Assembly: GCA_014843695.1 (NCBI GenBank) | Contig: CM026400.1 | Span: forward strand, 12,590,067-12,654,066 | Source of the DNA: Archivesica marissinica | Lineage: Eukaryota > Mollusca > Bivalvia > Venerida > Vesicomyidae | Reading direction: 5' to 3' | DNA: 64,000 bases | Shown: in pieces, positions 44,398 to 56,200 of the stretch | How the letters are laid out: every line of letters begins with the position of its first letter | How positions within the stretch are numbered: the first letter of the stretch is position 1 | The notes under the pieces: generated by a model | The model's database searches: none | What the model saw: only the letters and a program-made list of their open reading frames with translations | Told to the model about the DNA's origin: nothing | Position numbers and translations under genes: made by a program

Positions 44398-44846
44398 TAG
44401 ATCTAGTCGCACAGAGTGCAGATCTAGTTACACAGAGTGCAGATCTAGTTGCACAGAGTGCAGATCTAGTCGCAGAGAGTGTAGATCTAGTCACACAGAG
44501 TGTAGATCTAGTTGCACAGAGTGCAGATCTAGTCACACAGATTGCAGATCTAGTCGCACAGAGTGTAGATCTAGTTGCACAGAGTGTAGATCTAGTTACA
44601 CAGAGTGTAGATCTAGTTACACAGTGCAGATCTAGTTGCACAGAGTGCAGATCTAGTTGCACAGATTGCAGATCTAGTCGCACAGATCTAGTCGCACAGA
44701 GTGCAGATCTAGTCGCACAGAGTGTAGATCTAGTCGCACAGAGTGTAGATCTAGTTGCACAGAGTGCAGATCTAGTTGCACAGATTGCAGATCTAGTCGC
44801 ACAGATCTAGTTGCACAGGGTGCAGATCTAGTCGCACAGAGTGCAG
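44398..44846. repeat. Tandem repeat, 21-bp unit
   Basis: About 21 units of AGATCTAGTCGCACAGAGTG plus C, with GTTGCACAG and ACACAGATTG variants, each with an AGATCT palindrome. Downstream of the PhyH stop, possibly still in its 3' UTR. Confidence 0.96.
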
Positions 44847-44869
44847 TGTATGAACAACTAGACAGCATA

Positions 44870-45215
44870 CCGGTACTAATGCTTAATGCCAAGTTCGTGG
44901 TGAAAATCCAAGAATGTGTCCAAAAAATGTTCAAATGGCCGTAAATCCGAAAAAATAAATCCATGTAAATTCAACAGGGGGTTTGGAGATAAGCTTGGAA
45001 AAGATTTGTTAGATAAATGTCCAAATGGCTCATAAAAGATCATCAAACCAGAACGGGGTATACACTAGACACTAGACCAATGCTTCCTGCCAAGCTTGGT
45101 GAAAATCCAACAAGGGGGTTATGGAGAACATGTGCAGACAAGGTAAAGCGGACGGACGGACGGACAGACAGCAATGACAATATGTCTCACCGCATTAGAG
45201 GAGACATATATACAA
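44870..45215. mobile_element. Interspersed repeat-like sequence ending in GGACGGACGG run
   Basis: Contains two diverged copies of a block (CTAATGCTTAATGCCAAGTT / CCAATGCTTCCTGCCAAGCT, each followed by GTGAAAATCCAA) and then GCGGACGGACGGACGGACAG. I recall this type of block as common in mollusc genomes; its class is not determined. Confidence 0.45.
44954..44959 (+). terminator. Possible polyadenylation signal of the PhyH gene
   Basis: AATAAA about 1.7 kb after the stop codon and beyond both 3' arrays. If used, the 3' UTR would contain the 33- and 21-bp minisatellites. No nearer perfect signal was noticed. Confidence 0.25.
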
Positions 45216-46019
45216 GTATAATAGATCACAATCACAGTACAATCTATTGTGCTTGCTTAGTTCTGTGATGCTTTATAAACAAAATTCATAGTGTCCAAAA
45301 TGAAAAATATTTTCACTTAAAAAAAATATCAAAGTTATTTTATGTCAATATGTTTTTTCGACTTTAATTAGATAGATAGATAGTTTATTCTGAACAAAAA
45401 GCAAATGCTCATGAGTTCATTATAACATTGGCATTACAATACTTGGTCAATGGTGTATAGTTCAATCACTAACATTCAGTACATTCACATTTTGAAAGCA
45501 TAATATCGAATTAAACTACATACATGATCAAATTGAATTCAAATAATTGTATAATATAGTGCAACGATCTGCAACCTGAAAGAGAAATAAATATTTATAC
45601 ATACACGCACATGTTAGATTAGATCATGGTGACTTTGACAGGTGAACCCCAAACTTCCTCATGGTTACCATGGTATCCAAGTATTTCTGTAAAACTTTAA
45701 TACAAATATACATCTGTTTGACAGTTAGACACATTTTAAAGAATGTGTGGTGGAACCTATGCTCTGCGTATTCCTGTGCTCGGCGTATTTTCCATTTTCA
45801 TCCGTATTTAGCATTTACACCGAGCATCGGTTCCAGCACTCTAGAAATTTTGGTTAAAAATATCTCTATGTTATAGCTTACCTTATACCTTAATTATGTA
45901 ATGGCAACCATGACACTTTACCAAAAGATCCACAAAACAATACGGGACCGAAGCCGAACCAGTTTGTTTGGGTTTAAAGTCGCACCAATAGCTTGGATCA
46001 TACAGCAACTCTCCTGCTA
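45216..46019. other. Intergenic sequence between convergent genes
   Basis: No gene or clear repeat recognised. Confidence 0.45.
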
Positions 46020-46200
46020 TTATTGGTGGAGGAAGACCCTGGCTGCCCCTCACGAGCAGCATACGGGTAGAACCACCGACCTACCGCTAGTCAGGTGGAT
46101 CGCTTCCTACCATGAAATAATTTGATTGAACCTACAACGGTGAGGGGCAAGTGATTTGATGTAAACGACTGTAATCACTCGGCCACAGATATTGCTCGTA
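46020..46200 (-). mobile_element. SINE family 5 copy
   Basis: Shares with 60545-60750 the blocks TATTGGTGGAGGAAGACC, GGTAGAACCACCGACCTA, CATGAAATAAT and, at the head, ACTCGGCCAC. The minus-strand reading has TGGCCGAGTGATTAC (A-box-like) and GTAGGTTCAATCA (B-box-like). Confidence 0.75.
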
Positions 46201-46277
46201 TTGGACAAGCTAATGACGTCAATGTGGAGATAATATTCTACAGTTAATTAATAATACACAATTAATAATACACTATA

Positions 46278-46283
46278 TTTATT
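46278..46283 (-). terminator. Possible polyadenylation signal of the nine-exon gene
   Basis: TTTATT on the + strand, i.e. AATAAA on the minus strand, 463 bp past the stop codon at 46746. Weak evidence on its own. Confidence 0.25.
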
Positions 46284-46335
46284 TATACTAGGGCCAAAAC
46301 TATTGATTTTCCTTATTGCGATGTGAATAACACTC

Positions 46336-46500
46336 AGCGGGTCATATGAAAATGTTCCGTCCATATGTTAAAATGTCCGACCCCTTATTTTATATGTGAA
46401 GATAGCCGACTCGCATATGAAAATGTTCCGACCATATGTTAAAATGTCCGACCCCTTATCTTATATGTGAAGATGGCCGAGTCGCATATGAAAATGTCAA
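46336..46500. repeat. Tandem duplication, about 90-bp unit
   Basis: Two copies of a block with CATATGAAAATGTTCCG, CATATGTTAAAATGTCCGAC and TATATGTGAAGAT, with decayed fragments on both sides. Confidence 0.85.
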
Positions 46501-46745
46501 ATTGCATGAGACAATGTCTGACCCATATACATATGTGAAAATATTCGACTAGTTGAAGTCATTATAGCGCAAACGTTTCGTGTGCGAAGCCCCAGAGTTC
46601 GCACCCAGCTGTAGTTGAAATATGAACTAGGTTGGCGACACTGCTCGTATTTCTACTACTGTTACACAGTGATTCAGAGCGACAACCGTCTCTAAAATGT
46701 CAGTATACTGAATTAACATATAGCCGAGGTCAATCAGATGCTAGA

Positions 46746-47234
46746 TCAATCAGACGTCTTTGTTACAGCAGCAGCAGCTGGAGTAGTGGTAGCTTTGAGT
46801 ACATCAGCATGTTTTGGACACTCTGACTTGGGTACTAGCATGTATTTCCCGTACATCTGGCCCTCTTTTAACTGCTTCAAAGCCGCAACGACATCCGACA
46901 TAATTAGTTTACAGTAAACAATAAAGTACGAGTGTCCATCCCTCTGTCTCTGCTCAAATTTAAGCTTGAGGGACAGGACATATGCGCGAATCTCTGCTCT
47001 CTCCTTGTCTGGCACGCCGGGTCCGAACACAAGCTCTTCGGCATCATTACGTGGGAAGAACTTGTCGATCCGTTTCCTGATAGCGTTGACGATGTGCTTA
47101 TCAGCGGGGCGCCGGTCCAGGATATCTACAGGCGGTGTTGGGGCGACATCTCTAGCAACCTTACGTAGAATGGTGGCCTCATTCTCGATGGTTAAGTACG
47201 GAATCCAACGATTTTCATCATTCAATTTCACAAC
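46746..47234 (-). CDS. Exon 9 (terminal), R3H-like domain
   Basis: Acceptor GTAAATTTCAG (minus strand) ends at 47235. Phase 0; 162 codons starting VVKLNDENRWIPYLTIENEA, containing AIRKRIDKFF, NDAEELVFGPGVPDKERAEI and HSYFIVYCKL, and ending ATTTPAAAAVTKTSD with TGA at 46748-46746. Confidence 0.92.
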   Translation of the reverse strand, partial: VVKLNDENRWIPYLTIENEATILRKVARDVAPTPPVDILDRRPADKHIVNAIRKRIDKFFPRNDAEELVFGPGVPDKERAEIRAYVLSLKLKFEQRQRDGHSYFIVYCKLIMSDVVAALKQLKEGQMYGKYMLVPKSECPKHADVLKATTTPAAAAVTKTSD

Positions 47235-50200
47235 CTGAAATTTACGATATCATCTCATACACAATTCAACAGGTATAAAAATATGACCGACATATCATAC
47301 ACAATTCAACAGGTATAAAAATATGACCGACATATCATACACAATTCAACAGGTATAAAAATATGACCGACATATCATACACAATTCAACAGGTATAAAA
47401 ATATGACCGACATATCATACACAATTCAACAGGTATAAAAATATGACCGACATATCATACACAATTCAACAGGTATAAAATGTTTTGTTAAAAATATGAC
47501 GACATCATACACAATTCATCAATAATAAAATAACCCTTACCCCCCCCCCCCCCCCCCCCCGAATTTTTAGCCGGATTTACACAATTCAGGAAAACTGACA
47601 TTTTCACTCTGAAACCCCCCCCCCCCCCCGGAAAACTTTCATCCCTGCTGTAATACTGGTGGCGATTAATACAGAATTTTTTAAGTGCATTCTAATCATT
47701 TGTCTGACAGGTGTGACATGTATTTAATGCAAAGCTTGAAACGACCTACTAACCCTGACAACGTCATTCGTTTCATATATTTGGAATAGATAGTCAACGG
47801 CAGCAAAGTTTCTTGTTTTGTTCTTGCCGTATCCCGTGTGCTCACTCACATTTCCACCCTTCAAGAACATCTCACACCTAAAACACAAAACACGCACAAA
47901 TAAAAAAAAAAACAATGTCCAACAGCGGTGCAATGATTCGCTCGCAAGCATCGATAAACTGGAATTAAATGTGTCGGTTTGATTCTTGATGCCAGTAATA
48001 ATGGTTTCGATGCAATTTGAGTCTTATGTTATGTTATATTTCGGGTTTTACGCCTGCATCAGCACCATTTCGAGCTATATCGCCGGCGGGCAGTTTACCT
48101 AACAACACCTTTCCTGGGCAGGCTCCAGCGGTTAACCAGTACTTGGGTGCACCAACCTCCGTAAGAAACTGCCAACTTTTTCATATAAATGAGACACGGC
48201 CTGAGCGGGGCTCGAACCCGTGACCATCAGTGATGATAGGTTACAGTGGAATAAAAGTCAGCGACCTTAACCACTCGACCACGGAGGCGGACAATTTGAG
48301 TCTGCATTTTAAACGTGTATTTCTCCAATTGTAAAATGACGCACGATTGGCCGAGAACAAGTCAGTAATCCAATCAATGACACAGGGATTCGGCACGTTT
48401 GGGGGTACTAGTATATATATTTAAGTACAGGGATTCTACTCTGTGGGATGTCAGATTTCGCATCGATCAGTAAAATGGCCCTATCTGAAACAATTTTGTA
48501 CAAACGCCTATCCCGAGTCTTTATATTGTTCTTCAAATAAAACACAACTTTAAGCTGCATGCATGTATACTTTGCAAACAATTGCCACATACATTGGCCA
48601 TAGCAGGTCACATTTCCATACTAGGACACGGGTTCTGTCAGCAACAAAAAAAATCTTCGACGGGAGAGTTTTAACTGTGAATAACATTATCAATAAAATG
48701 TGTTTACACTAACGTGTAGGTTTATTCGGCAATAATGTACGTCAAAAAGAGATTTTGTAGCATTTTTAATTTGTTTTGAAAATTTCTATAGCGGCGCAAT
48801 TCGCGTTGAAACGAGCGTTCTGATTGGATTATTAGAATGTAACAAGATGTATTTTTATATAGGAAGAATAATCATAATCCAATCAGAACGCTACATGAAG
48901 AGATTAGTCATTTTATAGTGTTGGAGGATAGTGCAATGATACAGACAGAGACCCATTCCAGAATCTCCTCTGGTTCTTTTACATGCACGGTGTAAAGCAC
49001 CGACACGAGACTTCGGTTTAACGTCCCATCTGAAACTGTTAATTTTATTAGGGTCAGACGGGGGGATCAAACCTGCGATCCCTGGATTACCAGTCCAGCG
49101 TGTTACCACTGGACTACAGATCCGTCTGAAATTTTACCTGAACTTTCCGAACGGTCTATGTTCATTTTTGTAGCTGGGGTGGCCATTATTTTTGATGGGG
49201 CTGAAGCACCACTGCATAACTATGCCATTATATGTCGCCGAGTTCTGAAGTATTGCAAAGGCAAACATCCTTCTGTCTTCATTCCAGGAGCCTGCCTCCA
49301 CAATCACCATGTCCTCTAGGTTTTGCGACGTGTCGTCCGGGTCGTATCCATAGCGACGTAACTGGGAAATGTTGGATTCCCTGTTAGCCCCTTTCTCTCC
49401 CTTGACAACTACATCAAGCACAGTGGGTCCTAGAATTGAAAGAAACATCAGTTTCATGTTCAAATTGTACGTAATATTAGTTTATACAAGCATACATTAG
49501 TTTGATTGGGAAACAAGTTTTCACAACATTAGATTAAAGCAGCATTAAATCGTAATAAAGCATGTTTTGGGTAAAATATAAATACTAATGTGTGTGTGTT
49601 TACAAACATCGAAATAGTCGCTCAGAAACTTTATTAAATTTAAACCGTCGTATATATGAATTTGTTTATCAACACACGAAATGTAAACACGCACAGCGCG
49701 CATGCGTGAAACAACAGAGGATGTAGAAAACAACGTATATATTTTGAACATGAAAGACTATCTATCTATCTTCCTCTAACCTCGCGGGGATGTAGAAATG
49801 TCCCTAAAAGACTTAGCTAACAGAGGTATGAATCAACATATCAAGTAATTTAATTACAAAAGACAACGTGGGACAAATGGGGACGATGCATTCCGAATGC
49901 AAACAAGTGCGGACGATGCGTTCTGGTTGTAAACAAGTGCGTGACCGATCGACTTGGAAAGTCCTACTTTCGGTTTCAAGTTTGTTTTATCGCCAAAAAA
50001 CACTGTTTATCAAAAGAACATAAGCATACAAAGAAGTAGTATCCATACGTAAAAAAAATTCAAATATCTTTTATTTCATACGATGTAATGCTGCTTTAAT
50101 CACTCTTCAAGAGATTTATTCCTGATCAAATTAACCGATAGAATAATAAATTTCAGGACAAGTATCAAGTAATCTTAGAATGCTAAAACTTCTGGTTTGA

Positions 50201-53200
50201 CCACAAGATGCTCAGGACAAAAAAATAGAGTATGAGGTTAACGTGCTATAAATTTATTAGACTCGTCTCAAAAGAAATTAAACTCGACAAAATCTTTTAG
50301 TGTATACACTATTTAATCTCTAATTTGATAATAAACTGAAAATTGCAAGACAATACACTAATACTCTATACTTATCGTTAATGCTTGTCTACAAGGGTGA
50401 GATCAAGTGATTTGATTGGTTGATTCACTCAGCTCAACCAACCATAAACTTGAGATTGGAGAAAAGGTTTTATAACCTTGTGGCCTGTAATCGATTGGAG
50501 GATTTAAGATATGGACTAGCATTAAACCAACCAGAAAACCTGCAATACGACCTCAGAAAGCCTGCTGAATTCAATTCAACCAATGAGAAGGCAGGAGACT
50601 GATTGTGATCCGAGGGCTGGTTGATATACTAACCTGTTGTTTCCAGTGCTTCTATTTTCTTACAGTTGGCGAGGATATCCTCTGGGGAGGTAGTGGTTAT
50701 CACCTCCCATGCCGTGTTATACACTTCATTATTGCAGTCGCTCTTCGATGAACCGTGACCTAAGAAAAGAAAGACAGTAGTTTTATGGTTTAACACTTTA
50801 CTCCACCAAAACGCACTACAACAACTAGCAATCTATCAATATGAGTGAGAATGCAGCAATAGGAGCGAGGATCTAGCAACATGAGTGAGAATGCAGCAAT
50901 AGGAGCAAGGATCTATCAACATGAGTGAGAATGCAGCAATAGGAGTGAGGATCTAGCAACATGAGTGAGAATGCAGCAAAATGAACGAGGATCTAGCAAT
51001 ATGAGTGAGAATGCAGCAATAGGAGCGAGGATCTAGCAATATGAGTGAGAACGCAGCAATAGGAGCGAGGATCTAGCAATATGAGTGAGAACGCAGCAAT
51101 AGGAGCGAGGATCTAGCAATAAAGAATGCAGCAATAGGAGCGAGGATCTAGCAATAGGAGCAAGGATCTAGCAATAGGAGCGAGGATCTAGCAATAGGAG
51201 CGAGGATCTAGCAATAAGAGCAAGGATCTAGCAATAGGAGCGAGAAATCTAGCAATAGGAGCGAGGATCTAGCAATAGGAGCGAGAAATCTAGCAATAGG
51301 AGCGAGGATCTAGCAATAGGAGTGATTATCTAGCAACAGGAGTGAGGATTCAGCAATAGCGAGGATCTAGCAATAAAGAATGCAGCAATAGGAGCAAGGA
51401 TCTAGCAATAGGAGCGAGGATCTAGCAATAGGAGCAAGGATCTAGCAATAGGAGCGAGAAATCTAGCAATAGGAGCGAGGATCTAGCAATAGGAGCGAGA
51501 AATCTAGCAATAGGAGCGAGAAATCTAGCAATAGGAGCGAGGATCTAGCAATAGGAGCGAGGATCTAGCAATAGGAGCGAGGATCTAGCAATAGGAGCGA
51601 GGATCTAGCAATAGGAGCGAGGATCTAGCAATAGGAGTGAGGATCTAGCAATAGAAGCAAGGATTCAGTGAGGATCTAGCTCTAGCAATGAGGATCTAGC
51701 TATAGCAATGAGGATCCAGTGAGGATCTAGCAATGAGGATCCAGTGAGGATCTAGCTATAAGTGAGAATGCAGCAATAAGATTGAGCAATATGTTTATAA
51801 TGACGGTATTACCAACTGCGATGAGATAATTCTCTAGGTAGTACTCGCAGGATGCACATTTGTCGGATGCCACATCAGCCCGTCTGTAGATGCACATGCC
51901 CGTCAGTCCACTATTGTGCACACAGTTGTCCAGTATGGAGATGTTGTGATCTGAGAATGCACTCGCCGACAGCACGTTGTTCAAGTTATGCAACCTGTCC
52001 ACTAGGGAAGCCTCTCTTAACGAAGGTTTAACAACTGGTGGTGGTCCCTCCTGCAATATAACACAATAACTCAACAACGAAGGTTTAACAACTGGTGGTG
52101 GTCCCTCCTGCAATATAACACAATAACTCAACAACGAAGGTTTAACAACTGGTGGGGGTCCCTCCTGCAATATAACCACAATAACAAAGGTTTAACAACT
52201 GGTGGTGGTCCCTCCTGCAATATAACACAATAACAAAGGTTTAACAACTGGTGGTGGTCCCTCCTGGCAATATAACACAATAACTCAACAACGAAGGTTT
52301 AACAACTGGTGGTGGTCCCTCCTGCAATATAACACAATAACTCAACAACGAAGGTTTAACAACTGGTGGTGGTCTCTCCTGCAATATAACCACAATAACT
52401 CAACAACGAAGGTTTAACAACTGGTGGTGGTCCCTCCTGCAATATAACACAATAACAAAGGTTTAACAACTGGTGGGGGTCCCTCCTGCAATATAACACA
52501 ATAACAAAGGTTTAACAACTGGTGGTGGTCCCTCCTGCAATATAACCACAATAAATCAACAACGAAGGTTTAACAACTGGTGGTGGTCCCTCCTGCAATA
52601 TAACACAATAACAAAGGTTTAACAACTGGTGGGGGTCCCTCCTGCAATATAACTACAATAACTCAACAACGAAGGTTTAACAACTGGTGGTGGTCCCTCC
52701 TGCAATATAACACAATAACTCAACAACGAAGGTTTAACAACTGGTGGGGGTCCCTCCTGCAATATAACCACAATAACAAAGGTTTAACAACTGGTGGTGG
52801 TCCCTCCTGCAATATAACACAATAACTCAACAACGAAGGTTTAACAACTGGTGGGGGTCCCTCCTGCAATATAACCACAATAACTCAACAACGAAGGTTT
52901 AACAACTGGTCCCTCCTGTAATATTGCGACAGTTTTACTTACCCACATTCATACACATATCTGACATCAGTCTCGATTGCTTTACCCAGTTGTCAGTTGT
53001 GATTGCCTCATTTTACTTATTCGTCCACCTGTCCAATGTCGGCCACGATTGCCTATATTGACATACCCCCGTCCACCTGTGATTGCCGTACCACCAATCC
53101 GACACCAGCCACAATTGCCTCATGTTTACTTACCCCATCCACCTGTCCGACACCAGCCACAATTGCCTCGTTCTGCACATGGTCTTCCTCCTTCTGTTCT

Positions 53201-56200
53201 ACTTCCTTGGTGATGGGAATTAGCAGCTCCAGCAGTGGTTTCACTATGAGAGCTTCGTGGGCCGACGAATACGTCTCCGCCTTACATGTCTTCTTATTGT
53301 GGTCTGTAGCCCTTGCTATACATGTATCCTCTATAACAACAATTACGATATTACAATGCACAGACATTACACTACACAGACATTACAATATACAGACATT
53401 ATACAGACATTACAATATACAGACATTACAATATACAGACATTACAATATACAGACATTACAATATACAGACATTACAATACACAGACATTACAATATAC
53501 AGACATTATACAGACATTACAATATACAGACATTACAATACACAGACATTACAATACACATACATTATACAGACATTACAATACACAGACATTATAATAC
53601 ACAGACATTACAATACACAGACATTACAATATACAGACATTACACTACAGACATTACAATACACAGACATTACAATATACAGACATTACAATACACAGAC
53701 ATTATACAGACATTACAATATACAGACATTACAATATACAGACATTATACAGACATTACAATATACAGACATTACAATACACAGACATTACAATACACAG
53801 ACATTACACTACACAGACATTACAATACACAGACATTACAATATACAGACATTACAATACACAGACATTACAATATACAGACATTACAATACACAGACAT
53901 TACAATACACAGGCATTATACAGACATTACAATATACATACATTACAATACACATACATTATACAGACATTACATTATACAGACATTACAATATACATAC
54001 ATTACCATATACAGACATATACACTTTATACAGACATTACAATATACAGACATTACATTATACATACATTACAATACACATACATTATACAGACATTACA
54101 TTATACAGACATTACAATATACAGACATTACATTATACAGACATTACAATATACATACATTACCATATACAGACATATACACTTTATACAGACATTACGA
54201 TATACAGACATATACACTTTATACAGACATTACGATACACAGACATTACGATATACAGACATTACAATATACAGACATATACACTTTATACAGACATTAC
54301 GATATACAGACATATACACTTTATACAGACATTACGATATACAGACATATACACTTTATACAGACATTACGATATACAGACATATACACGATATACAGAC
54401 ATATACACTTTATACAGACATTACAATATACAGACATTACAATATACAGACATTACAATACACAGACATATACACTTTATACAGACATTACGATATACAG
54501 ACATATACACTTTATACAGACATTACGATATACAGACATTACGATATACAGACATATACACTTTATACAGACATTACGATATACAGACATTACGATATAC
54601 AGACATATACACTTTATACAGACATTACGATATACAGACATATACACTTTATACAGACATATACACTTTATACAGACATTACGATTTACAGACATATACA
54701 CTTTATGCAGACATTACGATATACAGACATATACACGATATACAGACATATACACGTTATACAGACATATACACTTTATACAGACATATACACTTTATAC
54801 AGACATATGCACTTTATACAGACATATGCACTTTATACAGACATATGCACTTTATACAGACATATACACTTTATACAGACATATACACTTTATACAGACA
54901 TATACACTTTATACAGACATATACACTTTATACAGACATATACACTTTATACAGACATATACACTGTATACAGACATATACACTTTATACAGACATTAAG
55001 ACATACAGACATATACACTTTATACAGACATATACACTTTATACAGACATATACACTTTATACAGACATATACACTTTATACAGACATATACACTTTATA
55101 CAGACATATACACTTTATACAGACATTAAGACATACAGACATATACACTTTATACAGACATATACACTTTATACAGACATATATACACTTTATACAGACA
55201 TATACACTTTATACAGACATTACGACATACAGACATTAAGACATACAGACATATACACTTTATACAGACATATACACTTTATACAGACATGATTACTATC
55301 CATTTTGTTAGTTTCCATGGCATTTGTTATCAACAACATTGTATGCGCAATTTATTACTGGCATGGAGCCAGACTTTCATATTGTTGCTAGGCTTCAAAT
55401 TAGTGATGCCTACCACAGTTCAGGTTACTGTAAAACACTATTATTTCGTGAACACTTCCATTTCGCAATTCTCACAATTTTGAACATTTTCAATTATTTC
55501 GCGAGTTTTGAATTAGCGCATCTGTGGTGATTTCGCTGGGAAAAATGACATCCGGAAGTAGATTAATTTAAATCGGTTATCTCCATATATCCTCGCGTTG
55601 CACTGTGATCATTCTATTAGTATACTGTCGATAATGGCAGTTGGTGTAAAACGTGATAATCCGAGTGAAAGTTCCATATAAATAACTCTACACTTGGATA
55701 GTATTATTCACAGGCAAATGAACCAAATATAACAAGTACTCGTCAATAAATAGTGTTTTACAGTATATGGCTCTAAACAAGACTCAACATTTTGGTTTAT
55801 ATTCTCATTTAAATCAACCAAATCAGAAATGGAATGAAATGTACCGCTACAAGCGGGCATGTACATGACACCCAGGAATTCCTTAGAAGTATATACAAGA
55901 TACCCATGTCTCTTTTCTGATCAACCCTCCCATTTTCTGATCAACCCTCCCATTTTCCCCACTCTAGATAAACCTTTGGTCCCATTTACACCAGGATGTC
56001 ACGGAAACGCACTCGTTTAAAAAACATTCTAGACACAAACAGTATTCCATCATTGTTGCATTCTTACCTAGAATAAATTCTCCCTCGTAGACTGGCTTTC
56101 CTCCATCGTCTTTAGACTCGATCTGGAATATGTGCCGTATGCCACACTTGGACGCCATCATCGCTTGTTCAACCTTCGAAATAATGTTATCTGGCTTCTT

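Noticed and set aside
46966..47238. Two + strand frames of 78 and 90 codons
   Set aside because: Antisense shadows of the terminal exon of the minus-strand gene.
49060..49126. Functional tRNA gene on the minus strand (loop CTGGTAA)
   Set aside because: It is the head of a family-2 SINE whose body occurs three more times in the window.
53003..55292. A 708-codon + strand frame
   Set aside because: The N-terminal part is antisense to exon 4 of the minus-strand gene and the rest is the 16/19-bp array.
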